This document shows, in pieces, positions 44,294 through 51,953 of a stretch of DNA of 64,000 bases. Position 1 is the first letter of the stretch. Each line of letters opens with the position of its first letter. This DNA is from Dinoroseobacter sp049800775 (GTDB lineage: Bacteria; Pseudomonadota; Alphaproteobacteria; Rhodobacterales; Rhodobacteraceae), in assembly GCF_049800775.1 (NCBI RefSeq), contig NZ_JBNAFR010000001.1:434001-498000 (forward strand), read 5' to 3'. The notes beneath the pieces were generated by a model. That model saw only the letters and a list, made by a program, of their open reading frames with translations, did no database searches and had not been told where the DNA came from. Made by a program: the position numbers and the translations under genes.

Positions 44294-44932
44294 TCAGGGA
44301 CGCCAGGTCAGGAAGTTGCCGATCATCCGCAGACCTGCGGCCTGACTTTTTTCCGGGTGAAATTGCGCGCCGACCAAGTTGCCTCGCCCAACGATCGCCG
44401 TGACCGGACCGCCATAGTCGCAATGGGCCAGCAGGGTCGCGGGGTCGGTGACCTGCATGTGGTAGGAATGGACGAAATAGGCATGATCGCCCGTCGCGAC
44501 CCCCTCCAGCACCGGATGCGGGCGGTCCACGATCAGATCGTTCCATCCCATATGGGGCACCTTGAACCCCGGGTCCGAGGGGGTGATCGGCACCACCTCG
44601 CCACCGATCCAGTCAAAGCCCGCCGTCTCGGTGTATTCGCGTCCCGTGGTCGCCATCAGCTGCATGCCGACACAGATCCCCATGAAAGGCCGCGCCTTGA
44701 CGGTCACCGCCTCCTCGATGGCCTCGAACAGGCCACCGAACCCTTCGAGCCCCGCGCGGCAGGCCGGGAACGCCCCGTCGCCGGGCAGCACGATCCGGTC
44801 GGCCTTGGCCACCAGTTCGGGATCCGAGCTCACCCGCACCTCGCCGCCATCTACCTCCCGCGCCATCCGCTCAAAGGCCTTCTCGGCCGAATGCAGATTG
44901 CCGCTGTCGTAATCTACCAGAACCGTCAGCAC
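44294..44932 (-). CDS. hisH: Imidazole glycerol phosphate synthase, glutaminase subunit
   Basis: 212 residues. It releases ammonia from glutamine for HisF in histidine synthesis. Class-I glutaminase motifs: VDYDSGN at the start, GICVGMQLM (nucleophile Cys near residue 88), and GAQFHPEKSQ (His/Glu of the triad). GTG 44932 lies 1 base after the hisB stop, so translation is coupled. HisF and hisA are not in the window; the next gene downstream belongs to the accessory segment. Confidence 0.96.
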   Translation of the reverse strand: MLTVLVDYDSGNLHSAEKAFERMAREVDGGEVRVSSDPELVAKADRIVLPGDGAFPACRAGLEGFGGLFEAIEEAVTVKARPFMGICVGMQLMATTGREYTETAGFDWIGGEVVPITPSDPGFKVPHMGWNDLIVDRPHPVLEGVATGDHAYFVHSYHMQVTDPATLLAHCDYGGPVTAIVGRGNLVGAQFHPEKSQAAGLRMIGNFLTWRP

Positions 44933-44933
44933 G

Positions 44934-45521
44934 TCAGAGCGACCCTTTGGTCGAGGGGATGGCATCCGCCTTGCGCGGATCTGTTTCCAGCGCATCCCGC
45001 AAGGCGCGGGCCACGGCCTTGAACGCCGCCTCGGCGATGTGGTGGCTGTTGATCCCGGCAAGCGCCGAGACATGCAGCGTCAGCCCGCCATGGGTCGAGA
45101 GCGCCTGAAAGAACTCGCGCACCAGCTCGGTGTCGAACGCGCCGATCTTGGAGGTGGGCAGTGCCACGTCCCAGACAAGATAGGGCCGCCCGGAGATGTC
45201 GAGCGCGGCGCGCACCAGCGCGTCATCCATCGGCAGAAGGCAGGAGCCGTAGCGCACGATCCCGCGCTTGTCGCCCACGGCCTCGCTGAGCGCCTGACCC
45301 AACGCGATCCCCACATCCTCCACCGTGTGGTGATCGTCGATATGCAGATCCCCGTCACAGCGGATCGTCATATCCACCAGCGCGTGGCGGCTGAGCTGAT
45401 CCAGCATGTGGTCGAAAAACCCGACCCCGGTCTGGTTGTCATAAACCCCTGTCCCGTCGAGATTGATCTCGACCGAGATGTCGGTTTCAGCGGTCTTGCG
45501 GGTGATGGTCGCGCGGCGCAT
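44934..45521 (-). CDS. hisB: Imidazoleglycerol-phosphate dehydratase
   Basis: 195 residues, the monofunctional IGPD length. It dehydrates IGP to imidazole acetol phosphate. Two manganese-binding motifs, HHTVEDVG and SHHIAEAAFKA, are present. ATG 45521 follows AAGGAAGG; the in-frame extension to 45731 is not credible. Its 5' end overlaps a short permease gene by 35 bases. Confidence 0.97.
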   Translation of the reverse strand: MRRATITRKTAETDISVEINLDGTGVYDNQTGVGFFDHMLDQLSRHALVDMTIRCDGDLHIDDHHTVEDVGIALGQALSEAVGDKRGIVRYGSCLLPMDDALVRAALDISGRPYLVWDVALPTSKIGAFDTELVREFFQALSTHGGLTLHVSALAGINSHHIAEAAFKAVARALRDALETDPRKADAIPSTKGSL

Positions 45522-46083
45522 GGGGTGATCCTTCCTTTGCCCCGGCCTTTTGGCATGGGTCGCGCGCGCTGCCAAGCCCGGGCTGCGCGGCCAGGGCCAC
45601 CCCTGCAAGGGCGCAGACCATGCCCGCGACCTGCCATTGGGTCGGCCTTTCGTCCAGAACGACCACCGCCAGCACCGCGCCGCCAAAGGCCAGCCCGCTG
45701 CCCAACACCGTGCCCCCGCAGAGCCCCGCACGCCCGAGCGCCCAGCTCAGCCCGAGGATCATCAGGGGGCTCACCGCATAGATCACACCAGCCTGCTTGG
45801 CCGAGGCGTGCTCCAGCCCGGCATAGAGGACAGTGTTTGTCCCGATCACCCCCAGCAGCGCGAGCCCGCAAAGCCGCGCGAGATCGCGGCGCAAGGCTGC
45901 GTGGACCGCCACCCGGTCGCGCCACAGGACGGGTGCCAAACACAGCGCCGCGAGGCTCCAGCGCGCGGCATTGAGCCAGACCGGATCGCTCAGGGCGTGC
46001 ACAGCCCGGGCGGCGACGAAATTCCCGGCCCACAGCAGGGAGGCCAGAACAAGGATCAGCGCAGGGCGCAGGTCTTGGAACAT
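45487..46083 (-). CDS. Shortened EamA/DMT-type membrane protein
   Basis: 198 residues from ATG 46083 with about 6 hydrophobic helices. The start (LILVLASLLWAGNFVAARAV) is a typical EamA N-half, and the end (VVVLDERPTQWQVAGMVCALAGVALA) resembles the last helices of a C-half. Usual family length is near 290 with 10 helices, so the central helices seem missing, either by internal deletion or because this is a one-domain member. It runs into hisB. Function as a transporter is doubtful. Confidence 0.62.
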   Translation of the reverse strand: MFQDLRPALILVLASLLWAGNFVAARAVHALSDPVWLNAARWSLAALCLAPVLWRDRVAVHAALRRDLARLCGLALLGVIGTNTVLYAGLEHASAKQAGVIYAVSPLMILGLSWALGRAGLCGGTVLGSGLAFGGAVLAVVVLDERPTQWQVAGMVCALAGVALAAQPGLGSARDPCQKAGAKEGSPHAPRDHHPQDR

Positions 46084-46224
46084 TGTCGAGCTCAAATTCG
46101 GTTTGTCGAAATAACTGGGCCAAACCTGTCTTCCCCAACGTCAGCGCTTCGTCAGCAGGGGCCATTGCCCTGCCCCGCGAAACCCTGCATGGTCCGCGCA
46201 AAATCGAATTCGAGGGAGAGACAC

Positions 46225-47520
46225 ATGTCCGATGACACGCCGAGCTACGGCTTTGACACGCTGCAAATCCATGCGGGCGCCCGCCCGGACCCGGCCACCG
46301 GGGCACGGCAGACGCCGATCTATCAGTCCACCGCCTATGTGTTCCGCGACGCTGATCATGCGGCCGCGCTCTTCAACCTGCAGGAAGTGGGCTACATCTA
46401 CTCGCGCCTGACCAACCCCACGGTCGCCGTTCTGCAGGAACGCATCGCAACGCTTGAGGGCGGTGTCGGCGCAGTCTGCTGCTCCTCCGGGCATGCGGCA
46501 CAGATCATGGCGCTCTTCCCGCTGATGCAGCCGGGCTGCAATGTGGTGGTCTCGACCCGGCTCTATGGTGGCACGGTCACCCAGTTCAGCCAGACCATCA
46601 AACGCTTCGGCTGGTCGGCGAAATTCGTGGATTTCGACGATCTGGACGCGGTCAAGGCGGCCATCGATGGCGACACCCGCGCGGTGTTTGGCGAGGCGAT
46701 CGCCAATCCGGGCGGCTACATCATGGATGTGCGCGCCATTGCGGACATCGCCGACGCGGCTGGCATCCCGCTGATCATCGACAACACCACGGCGACGCCG
46801 TATCTCTGCCGCCCGATCGAGCATGGTGCGACGCTCGTGGTGCATTCGACCACGAAATACCTGACCGGCAACGGCACCGTGACCGGCGGCTGCGTCGTCG
46901 ACAGCGGCAAGTTCGACTGGATGGCCTCGGACAAGTTCCCGTCCCTGAGCCAGCCCGAGCCCGCCTATCACGGGTTGAAATTCGCCGAGACCTTCGGACC
47001 GCTGGCCTTCACCTTCCACGGGATCGCCGTGGGCCTGCGCGATCTGGGCATGACCATGAACCCGCAGGGCGCTCATTACACGCTGATGGGGATCGAGACG
47101 CTCAGCCTGCGCATGGAGCGGCACGTCGAGAATGCCGAGAAGATCGCCAAATGGCTCGAGGCCGATGACCGCGTGGATTTCGTGACCTATGCCGGTCTCG
47201 AAAGCTCGCCCTATTACAGCCGGATCAAGGATGTCTGCCCCAAGGGCGCGGGCGCGCTCTTCACCTTCGCGGTCAAGGGCGGCTACGAGGCCTGCATCAA
47301 GCTGGTCGACAGTCTCGAGATCTTCAGCCACGTGGCCAATCTCGGCGACACGCGCTCGCTGATCATCCACTCGGCCTCGACCACGCACCGCCAGCTCACG
47401 CCTGAGCAGCAGGAGGCGGCAGGTGCGGCCCCCAATGTGGTGCGCGTCTCCATCGGCACCGAGGATGCCGATGACCTGATCGCGGATCTGGATCAGGCCC
47501 TGGCAAAAGCGACCGCCTGA
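46225..47520 (+). CDS. metY: O-acetylhomoserine sulfhydrylase (aminocarboxypropyltransferase)
   Basis: 431 residues. A PLP enzyme of the Cys/Met metabolism family. It makes homocysteine (or methionine) from O-acetylhomoserine and sulfide or methanethiol. The PLP-lysine motif is VVHSTTKYLTGNGTVTGG near residue 210. ATG 46225 follows GAGGGAGAG; a long in-frame upstream extension covering the short permease is rejected. A strong terminator follows at 47547. I looked for a SAM riboswitch upstream and saw no match. Confidence 0.93.
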   Translation: MSDDTPSYGFDTLQIHAGARPDPATGARQTPIYQSTAYVFRDADHAAALFNLQEVGYIYSRLTNPTVAVLQERIATLEGGVGAVCCSSGHAAQIMALFPLMQPGCNVVVSTRLYGGTVTQFSQTIKRFGWSAKFVDFDDLDAVKAAIDGDTRAVFGEAIANPGGYIMDVRAIADIADAAGIPLIIDNTTATPYLCRPIEHGATLVVHSTTKYLTGNGTVTGGCVVDSGKFDWMASDKFPSLSQPEPAYHGLKFAETFGPLAFTFHGIAVGLRDLGMTMNPQGAHYTLMGIETLSLRMERHVENAEKIAKWLEADDRVDFVTYAGLESSPYYSRIKDVCPKGAGALFTFAVKGGYEACIKLVDSLEIFSHVANLGDTRSLIIHSASTTHRQLTPEQQEAAGAAPNVVRVSIGTEDADDLIADLDQALAKATA

Positions 47521-47992
47521 GATCGGGCAACAGACGGCCCCAAAAGGCCCCGCTTCGGCGGGGCTTTTTCTTGGCCTCATGCTCGGGCGCCCCAGAGGTT
47601 GCCGCGATCGGAGCATGTTCGGCGGCTCCGATCGCCCGCCGATCCGCGCCATGATCAGGGCATTCCCCCAAGATCCACCGACAGGATCATGGCCATGACC
47701 AGCCCTATGGTCCGTGCAACTGCTCTGCGGTTGATCCTGCAAGGAGCTGTCGGGGCGCGAGGGCGACAGGCATCAGGCCGGTCGCACAGACGCCTATCGC
47801 AGGCCTGCGCCATCCGTGACGCGGCTGCCCGAGCCCTCCGCTGCGAGGCATGGTATACGGGGAAGGACACCATGCAGGCCTTCGCAAAACCGCCGAGGCA
47901 AAGCCGCATTCGCAAAGAGTTCAAGACGACAGAGCGCGCGCTCAGGCCGAATTGCGGCACGACCCGAGGGCGCCAACACAGAGAGACCTCTC
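47521..47992. other. Intergenic region after metY
   Basis: About 470 bases. Apart from the metY terminator, no coding frame here has a ribosome site or domain, and I see no RNA gene. Short A-rich patches near 47920 may be the promoter of the next gene. Confidence 0.45.
47547..47569 (+). terminator. Rho-independent terminator of metY
   Basis: GCCCCGC (47547-47553), TTCG loop, GCGGGGC (47558-47564), then TTTTT. A textbook GC stem with U-tract, 27 bases after the metY stop. Confidence 0.93.
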
Positions 47993-48460
47993 ATGCCCCA
48001 CCCGCCCTTCCGCCCCCGCGCCCTTGGTGAAATCGCCATCCGCTGCCGCGATTTCGCGGCCATGCAGGATTTCTATGGCCGCATTCTGGGGCTCGAACGC
48101 CTGACGCCCGGCTCACGGGGCGGGCATCGCGCGGGCATCGTTTTCTTCCGGCTCGGAGAGAGCTTCGGCGGCCATGTGGCGGTGCTCGCGCTTTTTGCCG
48201 ATGAGGCGGGCGGGATCTCCATGTCGCCGGAGCGTCGTGCGACCGAGCTGGAGGCCGGGCAACGCTCCTCCCTGCATCATCTGGCGCTGAGCCTGCCCTG
48301 GGCCGAGCAAGAGGCCGCGGCGGACTGGCTGCGCCAAGAGGGCTGTGAGGTGCGGTTCGAAACCTTCCAGTGGACCGGCTGGCGCGGGCTTTTCACCCGG
48401 GATCCCGATGGCAACACGGTCGAACTGGTCGCCGCCGACGCGGATTGGCACAACTCCTGA
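47993..48460 (+). CDS. VOC-fold (glyoxalase-like) protein
   Basis: 155 residues from ATG 47993. The N-half (GEIAIRCRDFAAMQDFYGRILGLE) and C-half (LFTRDPDGNTVELVAAD) carry the paired VOC signature, with HHLALSL in between. Metal ligands His near 80 and Glu in GNTVELV are plausible. No enzyme activity can be assigned. It lies 98 bases before the next gene, possibly separately transcribed. Confidence 0.8.
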   Translation: MPHPPFRPRALGEIAIRCRDFAAMQDFYGRILGLERLTPGSRGGHRAGIVFFRLGESFGGHVAVLALFADEAGGISMSPERRATELEAGQRSSLHHLALSLPWAEQEAAADWLRQEGCEVRFETFQWTGWRGLFTRDPDGNTVELVAADADWHNS

Positions 48461-48558
48461 CGGGATGGCCCCGTCGCGCCCCGGGACAGATCCCTGTGGC
48501 CCGCTGCCGCGAACTCTGCTTCTGTGTTCCAGCAGCGCAGACAGAGGAGACATTGCCC

Positions 48559-49128
48559 ATGTCGACACCCCCCTCCACCGCCACGGTCTTGATCTCCCAC
48601 GCCACATCTGCGGAGGATCTCGACGCGGTGCGGGATCTGGTGCGCGGCTTTTACCGCTTTGCCATGGCGCATGTGGCCAAGGCGACAGGCCGCGACCCGC
48701 AGACGGAGAACCCGTCGGTCTTTGCCAATCTCGACGCGGAACTTGCAGGTCTGCCGGGAAAATACGGTCCGCCAACGGGCTGCCTGCTTCTGGCCCGTCT
48801 GGACGGGCGGCCCGTGGGCACGGTGGCCTTTTTCGCCCATTCCGAGACGGATATGGAAATCAAGCGCATGTTTGTCCGTCCGGAGGCCTGGGGCCACGGG
48901 CTGGGCACGCAGCTTCTGGAGGCGCTGCTGACCGAGGCCCGCGCGGCGGGCTATGCACGGTTCTTCCTGTCGACACACCAGTCGCTGAACCATGCCCATG
49001 CGCTCTATCGGCGGATGGGGTTTGTGGACCAGCCGGTCTCCGCCGCCTTTCCGGGCGCTATTGAGGGTGTCGACCTTTGCATGGAGATGCGCGAAGGTGA
49101 GGGGCATTTCGAGAAAGACCCCGATTGA
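48559..49128 (+). CDS. GNAT-family N-acetyltransferase
   Basis: 189 residues. Acetyl-CoA loop in VRPEAWGHGLGTQLLEALL, preceded by EIKRMFVRP and followed by HAHALYRRMGFV. The N-terminus is longer than minimal GNAT domains and lists EDLDAVRDLVRGFYRF. GAGGAG precedes ATG 48559. The stop overlaps the TTG start of the next gene (TTGA), so it heads a three-gene set with a ChaC-like enzyme and dipeptidase. Substrate unknown. Confidence 0.87.
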   Translation: MSTPPSTATVLISHATSAEDLDAVRDLVRGFYRFAMAHVAKATGRDPQTENPSVFANLDAELAGLPGKYGPPTGCLLLARLDGRPVGTVAFFAHSETDMEIKRMFVRPEAWGHGLGTQLLEALLTEARAAGYARFFLSTHQSLNHAHALYRRMGFVDQPVSAAFPGAIEGVDLCMEMREGEGHFEKDPD

Positions 49129-49874
49129 CCCATCCTTCCGATCCTTTCGCCCACCACCCCGAGTTGCGCGGGCAGATTGCGGATCCTGAAACTTCGTTCT
49201 TTCGCACCTTCGATGTCGAGGCGCTGCTGCAGGCGCATCCGCATCTCACCGACCTGCGGGACTGGGTCTATTCGGATGCCGAGCGCGAGGCGATCCGGCG
49301 CGACGCCCTCGCCGGGCATGACGGGGACCTTTGGATCTTCGGCTATGGCTCATTGATGTGGGACCCGGCGCTGCGCTTTGTCGAGCTGCGCCGCGCACGG
49401 CTCGAGGGCTATGCCCGCCGGCTCATCCTGCTCGACGACAAGGGCGGACGCGGCACGAAAGAGGCCCCGGGGCTGATGGCGGCGCTGGATGACGGCCCGG
49501 GCTGCGACGGGCTGGCCTTTCGCATCGCCGCGGCGGATGTCGAGATCGAAACCGAGATCCTCTTTCGGCGCGAGATGATCGGGCCCGGCTACCTGCCGAT
49601 CCTGCATCCGGTCGCGCTCGCCGACCAGACGGTCTCTGCGCTGGTCTTTGTCGCCGACCATAGCGAGGCGGTCATTCTCGGCGATATCTGCCGGGATCGG
49701 CAGCTCCGCTATCTCGCCACGGGGTCCGGGCTGCTCGGCACGAGCCGCGACTACCTCGCGAGCATCGTGGATCACTTTTGCCAATTCGGGATCGAGGACG
49801 CCCATTGCAGCGCGCTGCTGCGCGAGGTGGATGCCCGGATCGCCGCAACCACAGCCGAGGATGCCACGCCATGA
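49125..49874 (+). CDS. ChaC-like gamma-glutamylcyclotransferase
   Basis: 249 residues from TTG 49125 (TTGA overlap with the upstream stop). The GGCT signature FGYGSLMWDP near residue 72 is intact. ChaC proteins cleave glutathione to 5-oxoproline and Cys-Gly. The N-terminal ~65 residues are not part of the GGCT core and may be regulatory. It overlaps the following dipeptidase by 4 bases, which would hydrolyse the released dipeptide. Confidence 0.88.
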   Translation: MTHPSDPFAHHPELRGQIADPETSFFRTFDVEALLQAHPHLTDLRDWVYSDAEREAIRRDALAGHDGDLWIFGYGSLMWDPALRFVELRRARLEGYARRLILLDDKGGRGTKEAPGLMAALDDGPGCDGLAFRIAAADVEIETEILFRREMIGPGYLPILHPVALADQTVSALVFVADHSEAVILGDICRDRQLRYLATGSGLLGTSRDYLASIVDHFCQFGIEDAHCSALLREVDARIAATTAEDATP

Positions 49875-50935
49875 GCCCGCCCATTCCCTTTTTCGATGGC
49901 CATAACGATTTCGTTCTGCGGTTGATGAAGACCCCCGCCCCGCGCGACGAGACCTGGCTCGGCACGGGCGAGATGGGGCATATGGATCTGACCCGCATGA
50001 AGGAGGCCGGGTTCGCGGGCGGGCTGTTCGCGATCTTCGTGCCCCCGCTCGGGGCCGGGAAGCCGCCCGATTTCAAGGCGCTCATGGCGCACCCGCCCTA
50101 TGCAATGCCCATGCCGCCCCAGATGACCCATGCCGAAGCCCAGCCAGATGCCCTGACCATGGCCGGACTGCTGCACTGGATGGAACGGTCCGCGCCCGAC
50201 GACTTCAAGCTGTGCCGCAGCGCCCCCGAGATCCGCACGGCCATGGCCGCCGGACGGGTTGCCGGGGTCATGCATCTGGAAGGGGCCGAGGCGATCGGCC
50301 CCGATCTCGACGCGCTCTACCTGTTTCACGAGATGGGCCTGCGGTCGCTCGGCCCGGTCTGGAGCCGGGACACGATTTTTGGCTACGGGGTGCCCATGGC
50401 CTTTCCGGGCAGCCCGGATATCGGCCCCGGCCTGACGCAGACCGGCAAGGACCTGATCCGGCTCTGCGACGCGCTGGGGATCATGATCGATCTGTCCCAT
50501 CTCAACGAGAAGGGGTTCGACGACGTGGCCGCCGTCTCGCAGGCGCCGCTGGTGGCCACCCATTCCAACGCCCATGCGATCTGCAACAGCCCCCGGAACC
50601 TGACCGACCGGCAATTGCACATGATCCGCGAACGCAAGGGGATGGTCGGTCTGAACTTCGCGACCTTCTACCTCAACGCGGATGGTCGCTCAGACAGTGA
50701 CATGGGCTGGGACGTGATGCTGCGGCATCTCGATCATCTGATCACCGAACTGGGCGAGGACCATGTGGGGCTCGGCTCGGATTTCGATGGGTGTATCCTG
50801 CCGGATCTGATCGGGGATGTGACCGGGGTGCGCGGCCTCTTTGCGGCGATGAGCGCCCATGGCTATGACGCGGCCCTGATCGCCAAGCTCGCGCGCGAAA
50901 ACTGGCTGGCCTGCCTGGACAGGTGCCTGACCTGA
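49871..50935 (+). CDS. Membrane-dipeptidase-family (renal dipeptidase-like) metallopeptidase
   Basis: 354 residues. Peptidase M19 motifs: DGHNDFVLR at the start (HxD zinc ligands), HLEGAEAIG (bridging Glu), LVATHSNAHA (His ligands) and LGSDFDG. It hydrolyses dipeptides, plausibly Cys-Gly made by the upstream cyclotransferase. No signal peptide or anchor is evident, so it is probably cytosolic. ATG 49871 is inside the preceding stop. Confidence 0.9.
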   Translation: MSPPIPFFDGHNDFVLRLMKTPAPRDETWLGTGEMGHMDLTRMKEAGFAGGLFAIFVPPLGAGKPPDFKALMAHPPYAMPMPPQMTHAEAQPDALTMAGLLHWMERSAPDDFKLCRSAPEIRTAMAAGRVAGVMHLEGAEAIGPDLDALYLFHEMGLRSLGPVWSRDTIFGYGVPMAFPGSPDIGPGLTQTGKDLIRLCDALGIMIDLSHLNEKGFDDVAAVSQAPLVATHSNAHAICNSPRNLTDRQLHMIRERKGMVGLNFATFYLNADGRSDSDMGWDVMLRHLDHLITELGEDHVGLGSDFDGCILPDLIGDVTGVRGLFAAMSAHGYDAALIAKLARENWLACLDRCLT

Positions 50936-51094
50936 GCCCGCGCGATCTTTACGGCCCGGCCCGGGCGTAACCCGCGCGCGCGGCCATCTGAGCAAGACCT
51001 TGGTCGCCAGATGTGCCGCCGTCCAGGGGACTGCCGGGTCCCGGACCCCTTATGACGGGTCCCGGACACGGCGCGGCGCGCGCCTGTCGCGGGA

Positions 51095-51826
51095 TTACTG
51101 CGCGAGTTCGATGACGAGCGAGACGGTCGCGGACATCGACACCTCGCCCGCCGCCACGGGCACCGCCGCGTCGGCCATCGCCATTTCGGCGCGCATCATC
51201 TGCGGGCCGCGAAACCCGCCCTGCTCGGTGATGGAGCGGATCGGGCCCAGCCCCACGCCAGCCGCCGTAGCCAGCGTCTCGGCCCGGGCCAGCGCGTCCT
51301 TCATCGCCGCCTCGCGGGCGGCGGTCTCCAGCGGGCCGGGGGCCTGCACCCCGAAGCTCAACCCGCCAAAGCTGTTGGCGCCATCCCCGACACTGGCATC
51401 GAGGATCTCGCCCAGACGCTCCAGATCACGGACCCGCACGGTCAGGATATTGCTCGCCCGAAAGGCCACGATCCGGCGGGACTGACCGCGGTAATCCTGC
51501 CCGGGCTCATAGACCGGGCTCAGGGACAGGTCCGAGGTCTGCAGGTCCCGGGGCGCGACATCGAACCCCTGCAACTTGGCAAGCACCGCCGACATCTGGC
51601 TCGCATTCCCGGCCAGCGCCCGATCCGCACGCCGGTCCTCGGTGACCACGCCGATACGGATCGTCGCCATATCGGGAATCGCAGGGATCTGCGCGGTGCC
51701 GGTCACATTCAGCAGCCCCGGGTCGTCGGCCGCACGCGCCACCTGCGCAGGCAGGCTCAGGCCGAGCACCACGAGCAGCGCAGCGCAAAGGGCCAATGGG
51801 CGGGAAACAGGAGAAAAACGGCGCAT
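51095..51826 (-). CDS. SIMPL-domain (DUF541) periplasmic protein
   Basis: 243 residues with signal peptide RRFSPVSRPLALCAALLVVL (cleavage after ARA, about residue 27-29). The mature domain has the SIMPL hallmarks: LNVTGTAQIPAIPDMATI, a central alternating strand pattern and LSFGVQAP. These proteins are thought to act in oxidative or envelope stress. ATG 51826 (5 bases after AGGAGG) is preferred to 51829. Confidence 0.85.
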   Translation of the reverse strand: MRRFSPVSRPLALCAALLVVLGLSLPAQVARAADDPGLLNVTGTAQIPAIPDMATIRIGVVTEDRRADRALAGNASQMSAVLAKLQGFDVAPRDLQTSDLSLSPVYEPGQDYRGQSRRIVAFRASNILTVRVRDLERLGEILDASVGDGANSFGGLSFGVQAPGPLETAAREAAMKDALARAETLATAAGVGLGPIRSITEQGGFRGPQMMRAEMAMADAAVPVAAGEVSMSATVSLVIELAQ

Positions 51827-51923
51827 CATGGCCTCCTTGGGGCAGAACAAACCAGCACGCGAAAAGGGCAAGTGTCCTTCCATCACTGGCGTAAACACGG
51901 TACAAGGTGGCCACAGGAGGTGG

Positions 51924-51953
51924 ATGATGCAAGAGCTGCGACAGGGTCGATGA
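51924..51953 (+). CDS. Coupled mini-ORF before the GspL/GspC-like gene
   Basis: Nine codons, MMQELRQGR, with AGGAGG at 51915-51920 upstream. Its stop overlaps the ATG of the following gene (ATGA at 51950-51953). The main gene has no good ribosome site of its own, so translation of this peptide probably delivers ribosomes to it. The peptide itself need not be functional. Confidence 0.5.
   Translation: MMQELRQGR

Noticed and set aside
45550..46224. In-frame upstream extension of metY
   Set aside because: It runs across the minus-strand permease gene, while ATG 46225 has a clear ribosome site and canonical N-terminus.
46084..46224. SAM riboswitch upstream of metY
   Set aside because: I could not find the conserved pairing or core bases; the region is short and lacks a convincing fold.
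50936..51094. Repeated GGGTCCCGGAC and a GCGTAACCCGCGCGC 15-mer shared with 33861
   Set aside because: Low-complexity GC-rich strings that can recur by chance; no structure or spacing consistent with a functional site.
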